DNA of 64,000 nucleotides, from positions 372,001-436,000 of the forward strand of contig JAMZAV010000050.1 of NCBI GenBank assembly GCA_024449915.1. The letters run 5' to 3'. The notes under the pieces are model-generated. The model made no database searches. It was not told the DNA's origin and worked only from the letters and a program-made list of their open reading frames with translations. Shown in pieces: positions 10,941 through 23,484 of the stretch. Positions within the stretch are counted from its first letter, which is position 1. Every line of letters begins with the position of its first letter. This DNA is from Sweltsa coloradensis. Lineage: Eukaryota > Arthropoda > Insecta > Plecoptera > Chloroperlidae. The translations under genes were made by a program, and so were the position numbers.

Positions 10941-13273
10941 ATTATCTGCCAGTTAGTCCTCTAGACACACATTTCATATTTAACTCTCAGCGGTAATGCA
11001 AATACATTTACAATAAATGAGTTTATGTGAGCGGTAAATATTTTACAAGGCTTCTGATTGGTGGTTGCCATAGTGATAACATGAAGCTACCTGGCAGTTA
11101 AATTTACTTGCACTTTAACTGGACATTGAAAAAAAAAGTTAACAATTTTTTTGATTTTGTAAAACATTTAAATGTCCATAACATTGTAGAGTTAGAATGA
11201 AATTGTGGAGTTATAGCACGAAGTTAACACGTGGATGAGGCTTTACTTCAGAACGTCCCTGGTTCGACTCTGGTCACGGGCAATCTCTGTTTATGTTTCG
11301 TTCAAGGTCTCTTTGAAGAAAAGACTAATGCTAGAGATTGACCATTGCAACCCCCCCCCCCCTCACCAACGTTCTAGCGATATATTGTCTCATAAGGGGC
11401 GGGTTCTTACCGGAAGGGACCCGACGTAAAGACTATTTATTTGATAATTTTTTAAACTACTTTCTGGGTAATAGAGTTTAAAGTAGATCTCAACGTGATT
11501 TAAGCCTGTTCATCCCACATAAACCCTGCTTGCAAGCCACTGTATATGAAACATGAAACTTACATCCCTGGCTCTATCCCAAAGCCCCCGTTTAGCCGAC
11601 TAGCTTAGCTTAACTAATTCAACAATGAAAGTGACATCGTAAGGAGGCGAATTTTATAAATTATACAATAAACATAAATAATGTAACCATCATATAAAGC
11701 ACCAGGAGATAGTACATTCAGATTCACATCTTTACACATAATCTTTAAAGCAATAAATCTTAAAATGAAGGTGGAATTAATTTAACTTTTACTTAATTAA
11801 CTACTATAGTTAACTGATTATTTATTTATGGAAAAACGAACCTTGGAAAGTTAGGTTTTAATTAAAGAATGCGCAACATATATTTTATAAACAATTTGAT
11901 ACATTCAGTACATTCTTGATATCACTAAAAATAAGAAACTCGTTTTTAATTATAAGCAGTCTTTGATATGACTTTATTGTATTAACACAAGATAATCGAC
12001 ATCGTATCGTCTATTACAAACTGATATAAAACATTGAATTAGAATTTGTTAGGCCTATTCTGAACACAAACACAATACACCTACACATGTAAAACACGGA
12101 CAACTTGTGAAGCCTAACATAATATTAGTAGTAGACAGGTTTATAAAATTAAATACAATTGTGGACAACAAAACAAGCTATATCATTTCCATACGTTATT
12201 GATTGATTTTTGTAGCTTAATGTCTCTATTTTTGCACTATTACGATTCAAGACGATTTATTATGATAAAATGTCGATGAACGACAATTACAAGAAAACAT
12301 GCGTAAAGCGGGTTTCGAACCTACGTCCTTGTAGTGTGATACGTTTCAGACCAGAGCCCTACGTTATCCTGCATGCTAACGTGTGTGTTAGTGCCCAATC
12401 TTCTGATAGCGCGGGGAACAACGAAAGTTGGTTGTTACTCGCAACGAAAGAGAAACCAACAACACGAGGCCTCGTTGGGGATGTCACGGACTTAGGCATT
12501 GAGGTTATTTCAACCGTCATGGATATGATTTAATTCTAAACATTCAAATGTACATTTAAAACCAGGTTTCACTCGGCTCTTTGGGAGGAATTGATTTTCG
12601 TAACTAACCTTCACGAATATATTGTTGTGTATGTTGCGTGTGCGATTGTTTTCTTTTTCGGTAATTGTATGATTTACAATTCCATGGATTATTTTCTTCT
12701 AGTCTAGCTAGGATGTTGTCGTGGCTAGCAATGCTATAACATTGTGTTTATGCTGATCGGTACAGGGTGTAGGCTTGTAGGCCCAGCCCCCTCGCCCTCC
12801 CCCCCCCATCCACCCCTAGCTACACGTGTAGCCGCCCAGCATCCCCGGGACACACGTGGACCGCTTGTAGTTCAAGGTCACGAGCCAGGGGACTCCCCCA
12901 TTCAAAAACCAAAATATGGGACACGTCTCCCGAAAATATCAACACTGACTCATGATCTAGAAAGTTCAAGACATTACTTCCAGTAATCAAAAATGAAATT
13001 GTTTCTGTATTTTGTTATACTTACATTTTGTTTGAGACAAGATTGGGTAAGGAGTCTAGTCGCTTACATGTTGGTAACGGTAGATGAACCAAAACAGCGA
13101 AATCATTATTTTTTATGTTACATTGTGTCGTTATTATAATCGAGGTTTTATTTGTTCGTGTACGTTATTGGCATCCATGTTATCAGTAACAAGTTTGGGG
13201 TCTTTGACATTTAAATTTACGTTATTCAGAAAACGATATTTTGTAACGAGTTCGAGGTAGGTATTTTAGATAG
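10941..13273. other. No gene recognised; SINE fragments only
   Basis: Mostly AT-rich. 11245-11300 has a B-box-like GGTTCGACTCTGG (degenerate tRNA-like, +). 12305-12365 has the reverse of a B box (GGGTTTCGAACCTACGTCC), resembling SINE family 2 on the minus strand. The frame at 12270-12533 covers that SINE and is not a gene candidate. Confidence 0.5.
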
Positions 13274-13281
13274 CTTATTGC

Positions 13282-13697
13282 CAGGGTGCGAATTGACGGG
13301 GGGGGATGGGGGGAGATTTCCCCCTCTGGTAATTTCATCCCTGGCTCTGTTTTACTGAAAGGTATCCCTGCCGGGGATGGCTAAATCCCCACCTCTGGAT
13401 TCCCATCTCATCTCATTACATATCAAGTGACTTTATCTCGTAATGTTAATAAATAATGCGTCAATTTACACATATTCCTTTCAAAATAATACCTCAGATC
13501 GCGTCTAATACCATCTTGAGGGCAATAATACCCCCAAATTATTTTCCTCAGATCACTTCTAAGACCATCTCGAGGGCAATAATACCCAAAAAAATTTAGC
13601 CTCCGGCGGCTGGAGCTTCGCCCCAGACCCCGGTTTGCCAACGAAAATACTATTCTAAGCCATCCCCCCCTCTGCAAAGTCGTTAATTCGCACCCTG
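13282..13697. mobile_element. hAT-type MITE with 8-bp target duplication
   Basis: Terminal inverted repeats CAGGGTGCGAATTGACGG / TCGTTAATTCGCACCCTG, flanked on both sides by CTTATTGC (13274-13281 and 13698-13705). CA...TG ends and an 8-bp duplication are the hAT signature. 416 bp, G-rich just inside the left end, no transposase. A second, decayed copy is at 39091-39458. Confidence 0.9.
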
Positions 13698-14431
13698 CTT
13701 ATTGCCATATTATATTTTACTACGAATTGATCAAACTCACTTAATTTGTTGCATTAGATTATCACAGAGGTGCTAGAAACAAATGAAAACCGACTCATCC
13801 ACATGTCGCATTGTTTCATTCTATAATTCCACGTATGATAATATGGATTGCACAGCTACACAGTTCTTCTACACAACGCTTGACGCATCCATTTTCAATC
13901 CTAAAAAAAGCTTGCTAATGATACGTCCCGGCTACAAGAAGCCGTGACGTCCAAACATCGCATCACCACAAAAACTAAACCGCCCTTGTACTAGGTCGTT
14001 TACACGAGCAATATTAATTGCCCCGTGTATTACAGAAGTTGGGCATAGCCATACTTTGAGCATTATCGCTATAGCAATAGAACTTCTGAAATGTGAGTAT
14101 TCAGCTTTGACGCAATAAAATTAATGTTGTTGGGGTAAATGACCTTACAGAATGAGAGAGGGGGGGGGGGTGATGAATTTGATTCAACCCTCTTTTATTG
14201 TCTAGTTGTCTGGGATATAAGTAATAATCAGGCGCAGACATCTGTTGTTGTTTTATACAAGGAAGTACATTGCTCGTGTAAAGCAGACATACCGAGTGCA
14301 GCGTGCACTTTACCGGTGAAACGTTTACTTTGATATATTAACAAGTCTTTGAACTTTGTATAATTATCATGGAGATCGACAAGAATATCCTTTCGTCACG
14401 CTAGAATGTTGACAATCTGTAACCTTCCCAG

Positions 14432-14604
14432 AAGCAAGCTGTGGTATTCAAAGTGCTGGCGTGTCAACACACTACACGTTCCCCGAAGCCTGTGGGAGTT
14501 GCATTTACTTGGAGAGTCCCCGGGGCCGATCCATCACAGCCGAGCGACAGAAGCCTCGCCACCATTGCTCCCTCGGGAGTGAGTTAACCAACAACCTGTC
14601 AGCT
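14432..14604 (+). CDS. Candidate internal exon, unrecognised
   Basis: Bounded by a plausible acceptor (AACCTTCCCAG, ending 14431) and an excellent donor (GCT|GTAAGT at 14604/14605), open throughout in one frame ending at phase 0. About 57 residues with several cysteines (EASCGIQ, FPEACGSCIYLES, HHCSLGSEL) and more GC than its flanks. I do not recognise it. The 14689-15017 MITE lies 84 bp downstream, in the would-be intron. No adjoining exon was found, so it may still be chance. Confidence 0.28.
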
Positions 14605-14688
14605 GTAAGTTCGGGATTTACTGAGAATGTCCTAACACTTGGACATTCCTACCCAACTAACCAGACAAAACCATGTTATAGTCCTGGA

Positions 14689-15017
14689 CAGTGACGAAAG
14701 TACGGGGGGGGGGAGGGGGCAATTCTGTGGCCGCAAGATTTTGAAAACTGACAATAAAACTTACAATTTTATTAATTTTATAAATTGTCGCTGAAACCGC
14801 CCTAAAAAGAAAAGATATAAAAAAAATAAAAAAGTAAAATACCACCATTTGCAATAACAAAAAAAATCAAACGTCACAAATTTTCTACCCGCACTAGCTG
14901 GAAGACTTTCCCCCAGACCCCTCACTCCAGGATATATACTTTTACCGAAGAAATGTTCCATGGGCAATGTAAGTTTCCCATCCTCCCTCCAAAAAAAAAT
15001 GGCTAGTTGCACCACTG
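14689..15017. mobile_element. hAT-type MITE with perfect target duplication
   Basis: Ends CAGTGACGAAAGTAC and (reverse) CAGTGGTGCAACTAG, flanked by GTCCTGGA at 14681-14688 and again at 15018-15025. 329 bp, poly-G just inside the left end, no coding capacity. Confidence 0.85.
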
Positions 15018-15025
15018 GTCCTGGA

Positions 15026-17356
15026 GTTAGTTAGTCTTGCCGGGTTTTGACTTGGACAATTGGCATCCTATCATAAACGAAAGAAAGATGTGTTTTGATA
15101 CTAATTTTATACGTTTATGGGTATTTATTATATTAAAAAAAGAAAATTGAGAAGTTATAACCTTCCAGAAAAATGTTTCGACGATGTAGATGACTTCAAG
15201 AAAACAAAGCTGGAAAGTTCCTATGATATAATAATGGTTAACAGTAGAAACATGTTTCAATCTATTTTTACTTTTACTTTTATGTAAAGTAAATAAATGC
15301 AATGTTAAAAGTTCAGTATGCAAAGTCATAATAAGCTTACGCTTGTTTAGCAAGTATATAAATGTCATAGCACAATGTACATTATCTCTAAGAAACTTGT
15401 CATGGCTGTTCTTGTTACGGCATCAAAATATCTAATTCAACAGCTGCAAGTAAAATACAATACAATAATATGAGGAATTGATTAAATGTATATTGCAAAA
15501 AAAGTGCACTTAAAATGGCTCTAACTCGGTACCTGTTGAAGATACATCTTTGAAACTTGACAGTAATATAAATAAACCTTCTTGCTTTCTGCTCGTCAAG
15601 GCTTTCGCTTTAATGTCTTATACTTTGAGCTGGAGCGATTTATTAATAAACGATTAGCTTCCCGGCTTGGTGTGGTGTACAGCGGGCTGCCTGCGCGTCA
15701 CCTTGCAGGGGTACCGTGCGGTGCTGCGCCCTAGCGTAGATAACCAGCACTGCGTTGCCTATCCAGCGTCTTACGAGCCCTAGAGGCGCGCGAAAGAAAC
15801 GAGCAGATTCATCTCGAAACACTCAACAGGCGCGTGGGAACTATTTTTCAAATGGGAGGGACTGCGGGAATTGATGATCTGATGAGGTTTTGTTGTTTGT
15901 AGCCGCAAGTCGGCCCACCCTAGGAACCAAAGCCAGGTATACCGACTACGAAGGAGATACGGGGGGTAAGACACTTTGTGTCATGCTGATAAGCTCTAAT
16001 GCTTACCAACATTAATTAATGTGATTGTCAAATGTCATCATGGTCATGTTTGAATAAAAAATAAAAAATAATTTCTAGGCGACCTGAAATAAAAGTGAGG
16101 ATTCTCTTTATAATTCGTTGTTTCAATAAAGAGCTTTGGTTCACCGTTTGAATAGAAATCCGTAGAATTAAATAAAATCAATGTCAGCTCTTTATTACAA
16201 ATCTAAACGCAAATGCCGAGTATCAATCTTTATAAATTATCTTATCTCTCGGATTGTGTCGCATCTTCAGAAGAGCATGGACCATTAATCTCCGGAAATA
16301 CCAGCCCTAATTAGAAAGGCGGGGAGTTATACTGACAAGATTAAGAAGGGAATACCCAACGGAAGGAAATGCATCAATAGATTCAAAATGTAAAAGTAAC
16401 GAAAATGTATGTAAAATGAAATAAGTAGAAATATGTTGTTTGTTGGCAAATTGACAATTTTCTAGATGGGACAATTAATTGTTGTCTGGAATATAGAAAT
16501 AGATAAGTGGTGAGATTTGAAAGAATTTATAACGAGATAAGGACGTGTTTACAATGAGAGCTTACAAAACAAACATGCATTAATCAAGTCAACTAGTAAA
16601 CCATGACAGACGAACTTATTCCCTGCAAACTGGTGACCGTGATCTCGTTCTATTGGTGTCAAACTCAAACGATCTCATTTCAGTTGTTTTCTATAAGTCG
16701 TCGCGTCCCACTGAGTCAAGTTTTCCCTTCGATCGCCCCACATCCCGACAAGTCCCTGCATCTAGATTCTGGAGCAGCGGAGCCAAAACGAAGAGAACCA
16801 TCCCCCAAGTAGGTCAAAGTGGGGGGTGTCTGTTTCCGTGCACATACGAGTGGGGCAATAAAAACACCCGTGCGACCTGCGTATATTGCACACTATCGAT
16901 CTACATGCCCTGCCTGCTTGCAACACCGCATGTATAGTTGCTCCGAAGCAAGTAAGCAAATGCGCGCGGTTTCGACGGGCCAATGAGCGATTAGTATTTT
17001 AAGTCGGGGACCGCTAATTGGCTGCAATCCGCCGGTGACGTCAGCATCGGCTTACTTGTATTGGAACATCTATAGTACAGGAGACGGGCCCATATATCAA
17101 AGATACGTTATTGCTATTGATTTGCGTAGCCTACATAATAAGTCTACGAATATGGCCAGAATAGTAAAATAGGGGTAGGATGTTGAATTAAATTGGTTTG
17201 TTTTTATATTCTGTAAAAAGATAACTAAGTATAAATAAAACATAGACTTTAATCATTAGAATTAGTTAGGAACAGTGTGACATAAATTATAAAGCAACTA
17301 TAGCTCAATTTTGATAAAATTAAATTAGATCTATCCGGCTTCTCTATAATATATCG
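15026..17356. other. No gene recognised; one GC-rich island
   Basis: AT-rich except for a CpG-containing island at about 15660-15800 (GCGCGTCACC, GTGCGGTGCTGCGCC), which could be regulatory. 16600-16810 holds two overlapping + frames with a somewhat protein-like composition but no convincing splice sites. 16955-17060 is also CpG-rich. Nothing is firm enough to call. Confidence 0.4.
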
Positions 17357-17625
17357 ACAGTGTTGACTCGAGCGTTAAGCGCGCGACTCTGATTTGGAAG
17401 GTTTCGGGTTCAAATCCCGTCGAGACCGGCAATCCTGACTGAAGGTTTTTCCGGGGTTTTCCTCAGTCGTTAATACGAATGCAAGGGATTGAGTCCTCTT
17501 AATCAGTCCTCAAACATCCCTTCACAATAATTGTCCAGTCCGCAACATAACTATTTAGTTAGACACTTGAAGAGGGGCATGAATATTGCACCCTGGACAG
17601 GCTTCCTAAAAAAATTAATAAAACA
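17357..17625 (+). mobile_element. SINE family 1, best-preserved copy
   Basis: tRNA-like head with AGCGTTAAGCGCGCGACTCTG and B box GGGTTCAAATCCC, then CGAGACCGGCAATCCTGACT, TTTTCCTCAGTCGTTAA, GCAAGGGATTGAGTCCTCTT, AGACACTTGAAGAGGGGCAT, GCACCCTGGACAGG and an A-rich end. The frame overlapping its 3' half is not a gene. Confidence 0.8.
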
Positions 17626-18829
17626 TTATCTTCTGTATTATAATATCCGCGAGGTCTACTTATCGAATGTCGTCACAAATAACAACTACCGAGTACACTC
17701 AACATGTCTGGCTGTTTGTCGCCTTCCATTGCCCTCATTCCATTGAGCACTGCACAAAAGCCACCCGCTATACAAACTAACGGACGATGAAATATTCAAT
17801 ATATAATTCATCAATGTTGCTGCATTGCTTACATTGTGCGCGGTATTGATGGAACCTGCTTGTAAACGCTTGTAAACTACCAAGCAGTCTACTATTAATA
17901 TTGTGTCAGACATAAGACAGGTTATATTATGTTCTTGGTATTCCGCGCAAGAGTTTCATTTGCGATCGGCAGTCGACTTATGTATAACATTATCCATTAT
18001 ATACGGTTCTTCTCGCTGCGCTATTACTAATTGTGATATCTTTCTTCTACGTACCAGAAAGTGATAATGAATATTAACTTAATTTGAAACGTGTTAGGGT
18101 GAGTGAAGAGTAAATGATTCGCCGAGCAATGTGGGCGGGGCATTCTCAGAACCTCGCTTTTGTATATGTAATGGCGCAAATGGGATCCGTTTAATGGTGT
18201 TTTAAAATTACTTCCTAAATACGTGCTGGTTATATGGTTTAATCATGGCGCTAGATAAGGCCCATGATTTAATCATGGAGTTTGAGAGTCTATTACGAAT
18301 CCATGGCCAAACGTTCAATAAATTCGCGCCTTCATTGTTATTGTAATTTCGCGAGTTATTTTATTGTGTGCATATTCAGTTTCATCAATTATTTCCATGT
18401 TAATATGATCAATATGTGTTTTTTGTTTGTTTAGTGGTATAATTGTTTATTAATTCAATTCTCATGTGGAAGTGATTGGTGTTTTCCTATTTACAATAAG
18501 AATTAATTAATATATTAGCGATTCAATGAAACGTATTCTGATGTATAACGTATGGGAAATATATTAGCAATTTTAGAATAATCTGGGCAAAATTTAAATA
18601 TCCTTGTCCCTGCTTAAAAATGAAAACAAAAAGATTTTTTATTAAAACCAACAAAGAATTCAAATGCACCCTCAATTACGGTTGAGCCTAAATTTTTTTA
18701 AATAATAACATTTTCTAGAATGCTCAACAATCGTGAACTTCTGACTAAACCATATTTCATCCAATCTCTGTAGTCCACACATTATACGTATTTATAATTT
18801 ATCGTGAAAATCCTGCTCAGGGAAAAATT
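17626..18829. other. Nothing recognised
   Basis: AT-rich sequence with short chance frames on both strands and no repeat family recognised. Confidence 0.5.
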
Positions 18830-18925
18830 ATACACCTCTTCAGACTAGGTATTTTAAGTTTAGGGTGGTTGTGAATGGAATGTCCAAGGGCTGTTTGAGA
18901 GGACTCAATCCCTTGCATTGGTGTA
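18830..18925 (-). mobile_element. SINE family 1, 3' fragment, reverse
   Basis: CACCTCTTCAGACTAGGTA, GGAATGTCCAAGGGCTGTTT and GAGAGGACTCAATCCCTTGC are the reverse of the family 1 body; the head is missing. Confidence 0.65.
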
Positions 18926-19157
18926 ATATGGTTTGGAATAGGGCTTTGCGGGTAGAGGTTTTGACAGTTAGGTTGGGTTCGGGTACTCAACTGCTTTGGG
19001 TTTTCCGGTAGGGAAGAGCCGTTATAATACTGCATGTACCAATGGGCAATTAGTTTTACTAGTAAAGAATCTTGCATTGTAATTGTGTTCTCATTTCATC
19101 TTCTATTGTCTTTGATTGGCGTTTGTTTTGTATGACAATACAATGCTATAATTAATG

Positions 19158-19345
19158 TTGTCTGGACCGGCACCTCCACCAAAATAGTTTGTAAATCCTG
19201 GACCGGCGCCTCCACCAAAATAGTTTGTAAATCCTGGACCGGCACCTCCACCAAAATAGTTTGTAAATCCTGGACCGGCCCTCCACCAAAATAGTTTGTA
19301 AATCCTGGACCGGCACCTCCACCAAAAGAGTTTGGTATTCCTAGA
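19158..19345 (-). repeat. 34-35-bp tandem repeat, R1-core-related
   Basis: About five units of TGGACCGGCACCTCCACCAA AATAGTTTGTAAATCC. In reverse it reads GGTGGAGGTGCCGGTCCA, the R1 core, so this looks like a local minisatellite grown from an R1 end. The glycine-rich minus-strand frames over it are repeat artefacts. Confidence 0.8.
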
Positions 19346-20319
19346 CCTCCACCAACCCCCAAAAATAATTTTATTTATTTTGCTACCCGATATCAGGTAC
19401 TTGTTTTGACGACCGGGTTGACCCCCAAGTACCCGACCCGAAATTTCAAGTATCCGCACACCACTAGTTTCGAACAAACGAACAACATATAACGGGGGGG
19501 GGGGACATGTTTTTGACCCCGAAAACTTTCTTTCAGCTCGAACATTTTTAACTTGAATGTGAAAGAAACTGACAAGAAAATCTTAAATTCATTTTATCAA
19601 TGATCCTTTACAAAAGTGCTCCACCAGACCAGTAACAATCGGAGAGATGGTACCTTCCTAACCGCTATATGTTAACATATTAACCTCACCTGTGCAGTCA
19701 GCCAGTGAGGTTATACCTTTAGGTCACAGGAGGGGTATGCGTGTTTACGTAGTTTTGTTCACAATATTATGTTATGATGCGCGTTTTTGTTGTCAATTGG
19801 TACCTTTGGATGTCGTTGGGACTTGGCAGTATTCCAAGTACCTACTCCACTGGACCGGAGGAGTAAACTTTCTGTCTCTGAAGTTACCTTTGATAACCAC
19901 TATCAGAACTATATTTTCAATCACGTAACTATTTCTATGTAAACAAACCCCTTTCAAATAACATGTTTGTTGTATTAGTTCCCACCAGACCCCCACTCTA
20001 CTGCGTACAGAGGATCTCTCTCCTCAATGTGATGCTCTCTGGGGGGCGAGGGGGGGGGGGGCACCCTCCTACGGACCCGACAGGTCACACCTCGCACATC
20101 AAGAAAACCATCAATCGCACGAAAACACTTTCATTTGGCGCATAAAACCCCCAAGTTTTAGGGCACGGGCAGCATCGACCGCCTTGATGTTTGAATCGTG
20201 TAGGCCTCGCTTGAAAGGTTACGACGCCTGCGTGCGCCCGTGTTTCGTGTGGCGGCGTCGCGACGCTCTCACAGACGCGGGCGACGGCGCTCGGTACGCA
20301 CGGTGTTCCTCATGGTCTC
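19346..20319. other. No gene recognised; CpG-rich lead-in
   Basis: G runs at about 19494 and 20041. From about 20160 the sequence becomes CpG-rich (GCGGCGTCGCGACGC, GACGCGGGCGACGGCGC), consistent with a promoter or 5' UTR in front of the 20320 ATG. No TATA box is evident. Confidence 0.35.
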
Positions 20320-20458
20320 ATGGCCGTGATCGTGGTGACGCAGCCGTCTTGTAGCCAGCAGGAGGACCGAGGACGGCGACGACGACCGCTCGAGACGGCG
20401 GGGACGTTTCTCTGGCACTGCAGCGGCTGCGGGTCGGCCGTCTCTGTCGGAGTCAGGG
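20320..20458 (+). CDS. Candidate first coding exon in a CpG-rich island
   Basis: ATG at 20320 opens a 46-codon frame (start MAVIVVTQPSCSQQEDRGRR, later WHCSGCGSAVSVGVR) that reaches a donor CAGG|GTGAGC at 20458. The CpG density and GC-rich codons differ sharply from the surroundings. An upstream out-of-frame ATG at 20312 ends after a few codons. The CxxC-like HCSGCG is too short to assign. The last about 45 bp, with the donor, are duplicated 124 bp downstream, so two competing donors exist. The frame continuing into the CT repeat is not believed. Confidence 0.35.
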
Positions 20459-20588
20459 TGAGCTGGCTTTACTCTCTCTCTCTCTCAGTGGAGATGTCTG
20501 TGTGTCTGAGAGTTCTGGAAGGTACAGGTGTGAAGGAAACACTGCAGCGGCTGCGGGTCGGCCGTCTCTGTCGGAGTCAGGGTGAGTT

Positions 20589-20662
<74 letters not shown>

Positions 20663-20710
20663 GGAGATGACTGTGTGTCTGAGAGTTCTGGAAGGTATAG
20701 GTGTGAAAGA
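20416..20710. repeat. Tandem duplication carrying exon end, donor and CT tract
   Basis: CACTGCAGCGGCTGCGGGTC ... GTCAGGGTGAG occurs at 20416 and 20540. Each copy is followed by a CT tract (short at 20473-20486, long at 20592-20659) and then CAGTGGAGATG(T/A)CTGTGTG ... GTTCTGGAAGGTA. Confidence 0.9.
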
Positions 20711-22495
20711 AAAAGAAACTATGCGGGCGGCGCAAAGGCCAAGTGTCAATCTCAAGCGTCAGTGAGTTGTCTTGGGGTAGTTCAGTTCCCCTAAGTTACT
20801 TTACCAAAACGAAGAACTGGGTTTCAACTTTTCAGAAATGGAATTCAGGATATTGCAACTCGTAGGAACCCGATGGGGGGGGGAGACTTTTTGGGTATCA
20901 GCGATGGCTGATAATTGAAAAATGCTATAATTTGGTTTTTATCTACGTTTAGTGTATAGTTGAGGAACGGTAGTAAAGATTGGAATGAAAAAGTGTAATT
21001 TGAATAGAAAATTCAAAGTATTAGTCGTATAATATCGACGTCCGTCGACGTGTGAATGGGGAGTCCGGGGAATGACAGTCACTTTACGTCTTACGACGCT
21101 AAACACGTCTCCCAAATTGAAAGTTGTTTTTGATCAGTGAACATTAAACTATATGTGGTAGAAGTTGTCAATTTAGGACATTATGCAGTCCTGGATGAGG
21201 TAATTCCGCGATCAGGACCAAAGTCTCAAAGTCAGGAGTGTCCTGATGTCAGGACGGTTGGCTACCCTAATCCCAGTTCCTCCAACGGAATTCCGTCACA
21301 CAGTAGCTCATTAAAAAGTAAAGCCTCTTAAAAATCATAGTGGACATCTGCTAAAGCATAAATGTTCATACTTTTACCTTAATTCTCTTAGTTATTTAAG
21401 TTTTGTATTATTTAAGTCAGTAAAGTGTAAAAAGTAGACATCCACTTGAGGTTGAAAGTTTAATGCTACTCTTTAATTCGACAGGATTACGACGGAGTTA
21501 AAAAGTTTTAAACAAACGTTACGTTCCAAGTTACTACAAAAAAGTAACTTTCAAAGAGAAAATTACAAGTTCAAAGTTACGCTGTCCTATAAAAGTGCGC
21601 CGTTAAGAAACTTCCTCCCTTTAGCAATGATTAATTTATAGACTTATTAGTGAAGATCGCGAGCAATACAATTATTATTGATTGATTCTCAATATTATTA
21701 TGGCATACTTGTAATATCTGCCCTCCACAACAGCTACCAATATCTATGCCTAGTATTGCTGCTCTGTGACCCAATTGTATCGGCCTCTAATTGCAATGTC
21801 TTCGCCATCAATGACAATATGATCGATGCATCGGTCTGCGTCGCGATCCGTCAAGTTAGAGACAGGCGGGGTCATGTCATGTATATACTGAACAAGAAAC
21901 AAACGAATCCCTAATCACACTACATTTCATATCATTTGATTGTGCACATGTATATGTGGTGAAGCGGACATCAGACTGGTTCGAATGTGGAAGAGGTTGA
22001 CGGATGCCTAGCCTCCGGGAACTGTTGGTAAGAGTTGGTTCGACTATCGTTAACGTCTCCAGACTCCAAGTGCTCGTCAATTTCATGGGTTTGAAACTAA
22101 ACGCAATTGATGAAAATAATTTATTATTATTTATTGTGTGCATAATTATCCTTGTGGTAGCGCATTGCTTCAATGCAGTAATACTTAAATCCGTTGATTC
22201 CCGCTAAAGCCAGAAGTTTTAACTTTGAAGAGACTTAGAGATCCTGACGTTAATTGTCTATGGAGTTTGTAAGGCGACTTTAGATACCGGTTCTAGACGA
22301 GCACATGCAACTAAATATAACGTGCGTTTTTCTGAATCGGACTTGTTGATTCTGGCGTTGATTCGCGGGTGTCGCACTGTCCAACGGCACTGATTACTAT
22401 ATTCCGTATTTAAAAATATCGATCTTCGGTGGTTATCGCTCATTCGTCGATTGCGTCGGGGCCTGCAGGTGGCTTGGTCGCTTTGATTTAAAGTC
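20711..22495. other. Nothing recognised
   Basis: AT-rich non-coding sequence with a short G run at about 20875. No exon-like island. 22258-22490 has an unusual number of CpGs but no convincing frame. Confidence 0.45.
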
Positions 22496-22565
22496 CCCAC
22501 TGAAAATCAGTTATATAACTGAGTGGGTAGACTCTAAATAAAATTTATTTATTATTATTTATTTA
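22496..22565 (+). repeat. Dispersed hairpin repeat with (TTAT)n tail, copy 1
   Basis: CCCACTGAAAATCAGTTATA followed by TAACTGAGTGGG is nearly self-complementary; then TAGACTCTAAATA and TTATT-type tail repeats. The same unit lies in reverse at 30640-30725. The layout resembles the 3' end of a retroposon. Confidence 0.65.
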
Positions 22566-23484
22566 TTACACTTAGCGAAACTATTGCATAAATACGCGCG
22601 AAATTTGGATGGTAAAACGTAAAAACATAAAATTTTACCTGATTTTATTTTTTCTCTATAAATGAATCCATGAAATGAAGACAAACCATTCATTCTTGCT
22701 TCATTTTAATTTTAATTAAAATCCTGCTTTACTCGCAAAGACTCTAAACGACTTAAATAAGATCTTTTGAAAACGTCAAGATGCTTGAACGAGAACTGCT
22801 GTTGGAAACGCTTGAGATTGGAGCAACTCATGCTGACACTAGAAACTTGTGTGAGCGACTGTGTCAACAATAACCAGGCCTATATTATGTGACGACGCCA
22901 CATTTGCAACTGCGTCCAATAAATGAACGCTTGGCCGTCTCTTTTCACCCCTGTATATAGAGTCTGTATCTTGAGCCGCGGTGCATCGCAATGGTTGGCG
23001 ATGTTCCACTAGATACACCCTCGAGCACAAGTAAATCAACTGCTGGGTATAGTAGATACACAACACAACTACCCTAGATTTACTAGTGGTCGATGCTGTA
23101 CACTGTACACGCATTGCGGACATATTAACTTTCTGCGTGACTCTGAGATATAAAGCAAGATACTTTGTTGATTTAATTTATGTATAAAATTATAGAGCAT
23201 AACAAACATTACATAACCGAGAAAGAATCTTCAAGCTGAACCCACAAAAACAGTTAAGTATTTTGAAAGTTTTGTTATTTGTTTTCATAAACTTCTGAGA
23301 TTGCAAAATCTCATTTTTTACTAGATTTTCTGTTCAAGACTTCTGAATGATATGTAAAACATAACTTAATGAAGATAGAGAAAAAAATACTTGCACGTTT
23401 TGTGTAACAAATTATGAACAATGCTGATTTTCTATCAAATAAACGAAAGTGTCAGAAAAATAAAGTATTTGAAAGTATATTGAA
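22566..23484. other. Nothing recognised
   Basis: AT-rich, with one more GC-rich patch at 22860-23110 whose minus-strand frame shows no recognisable domain or splice context. Confidence 0.45.
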
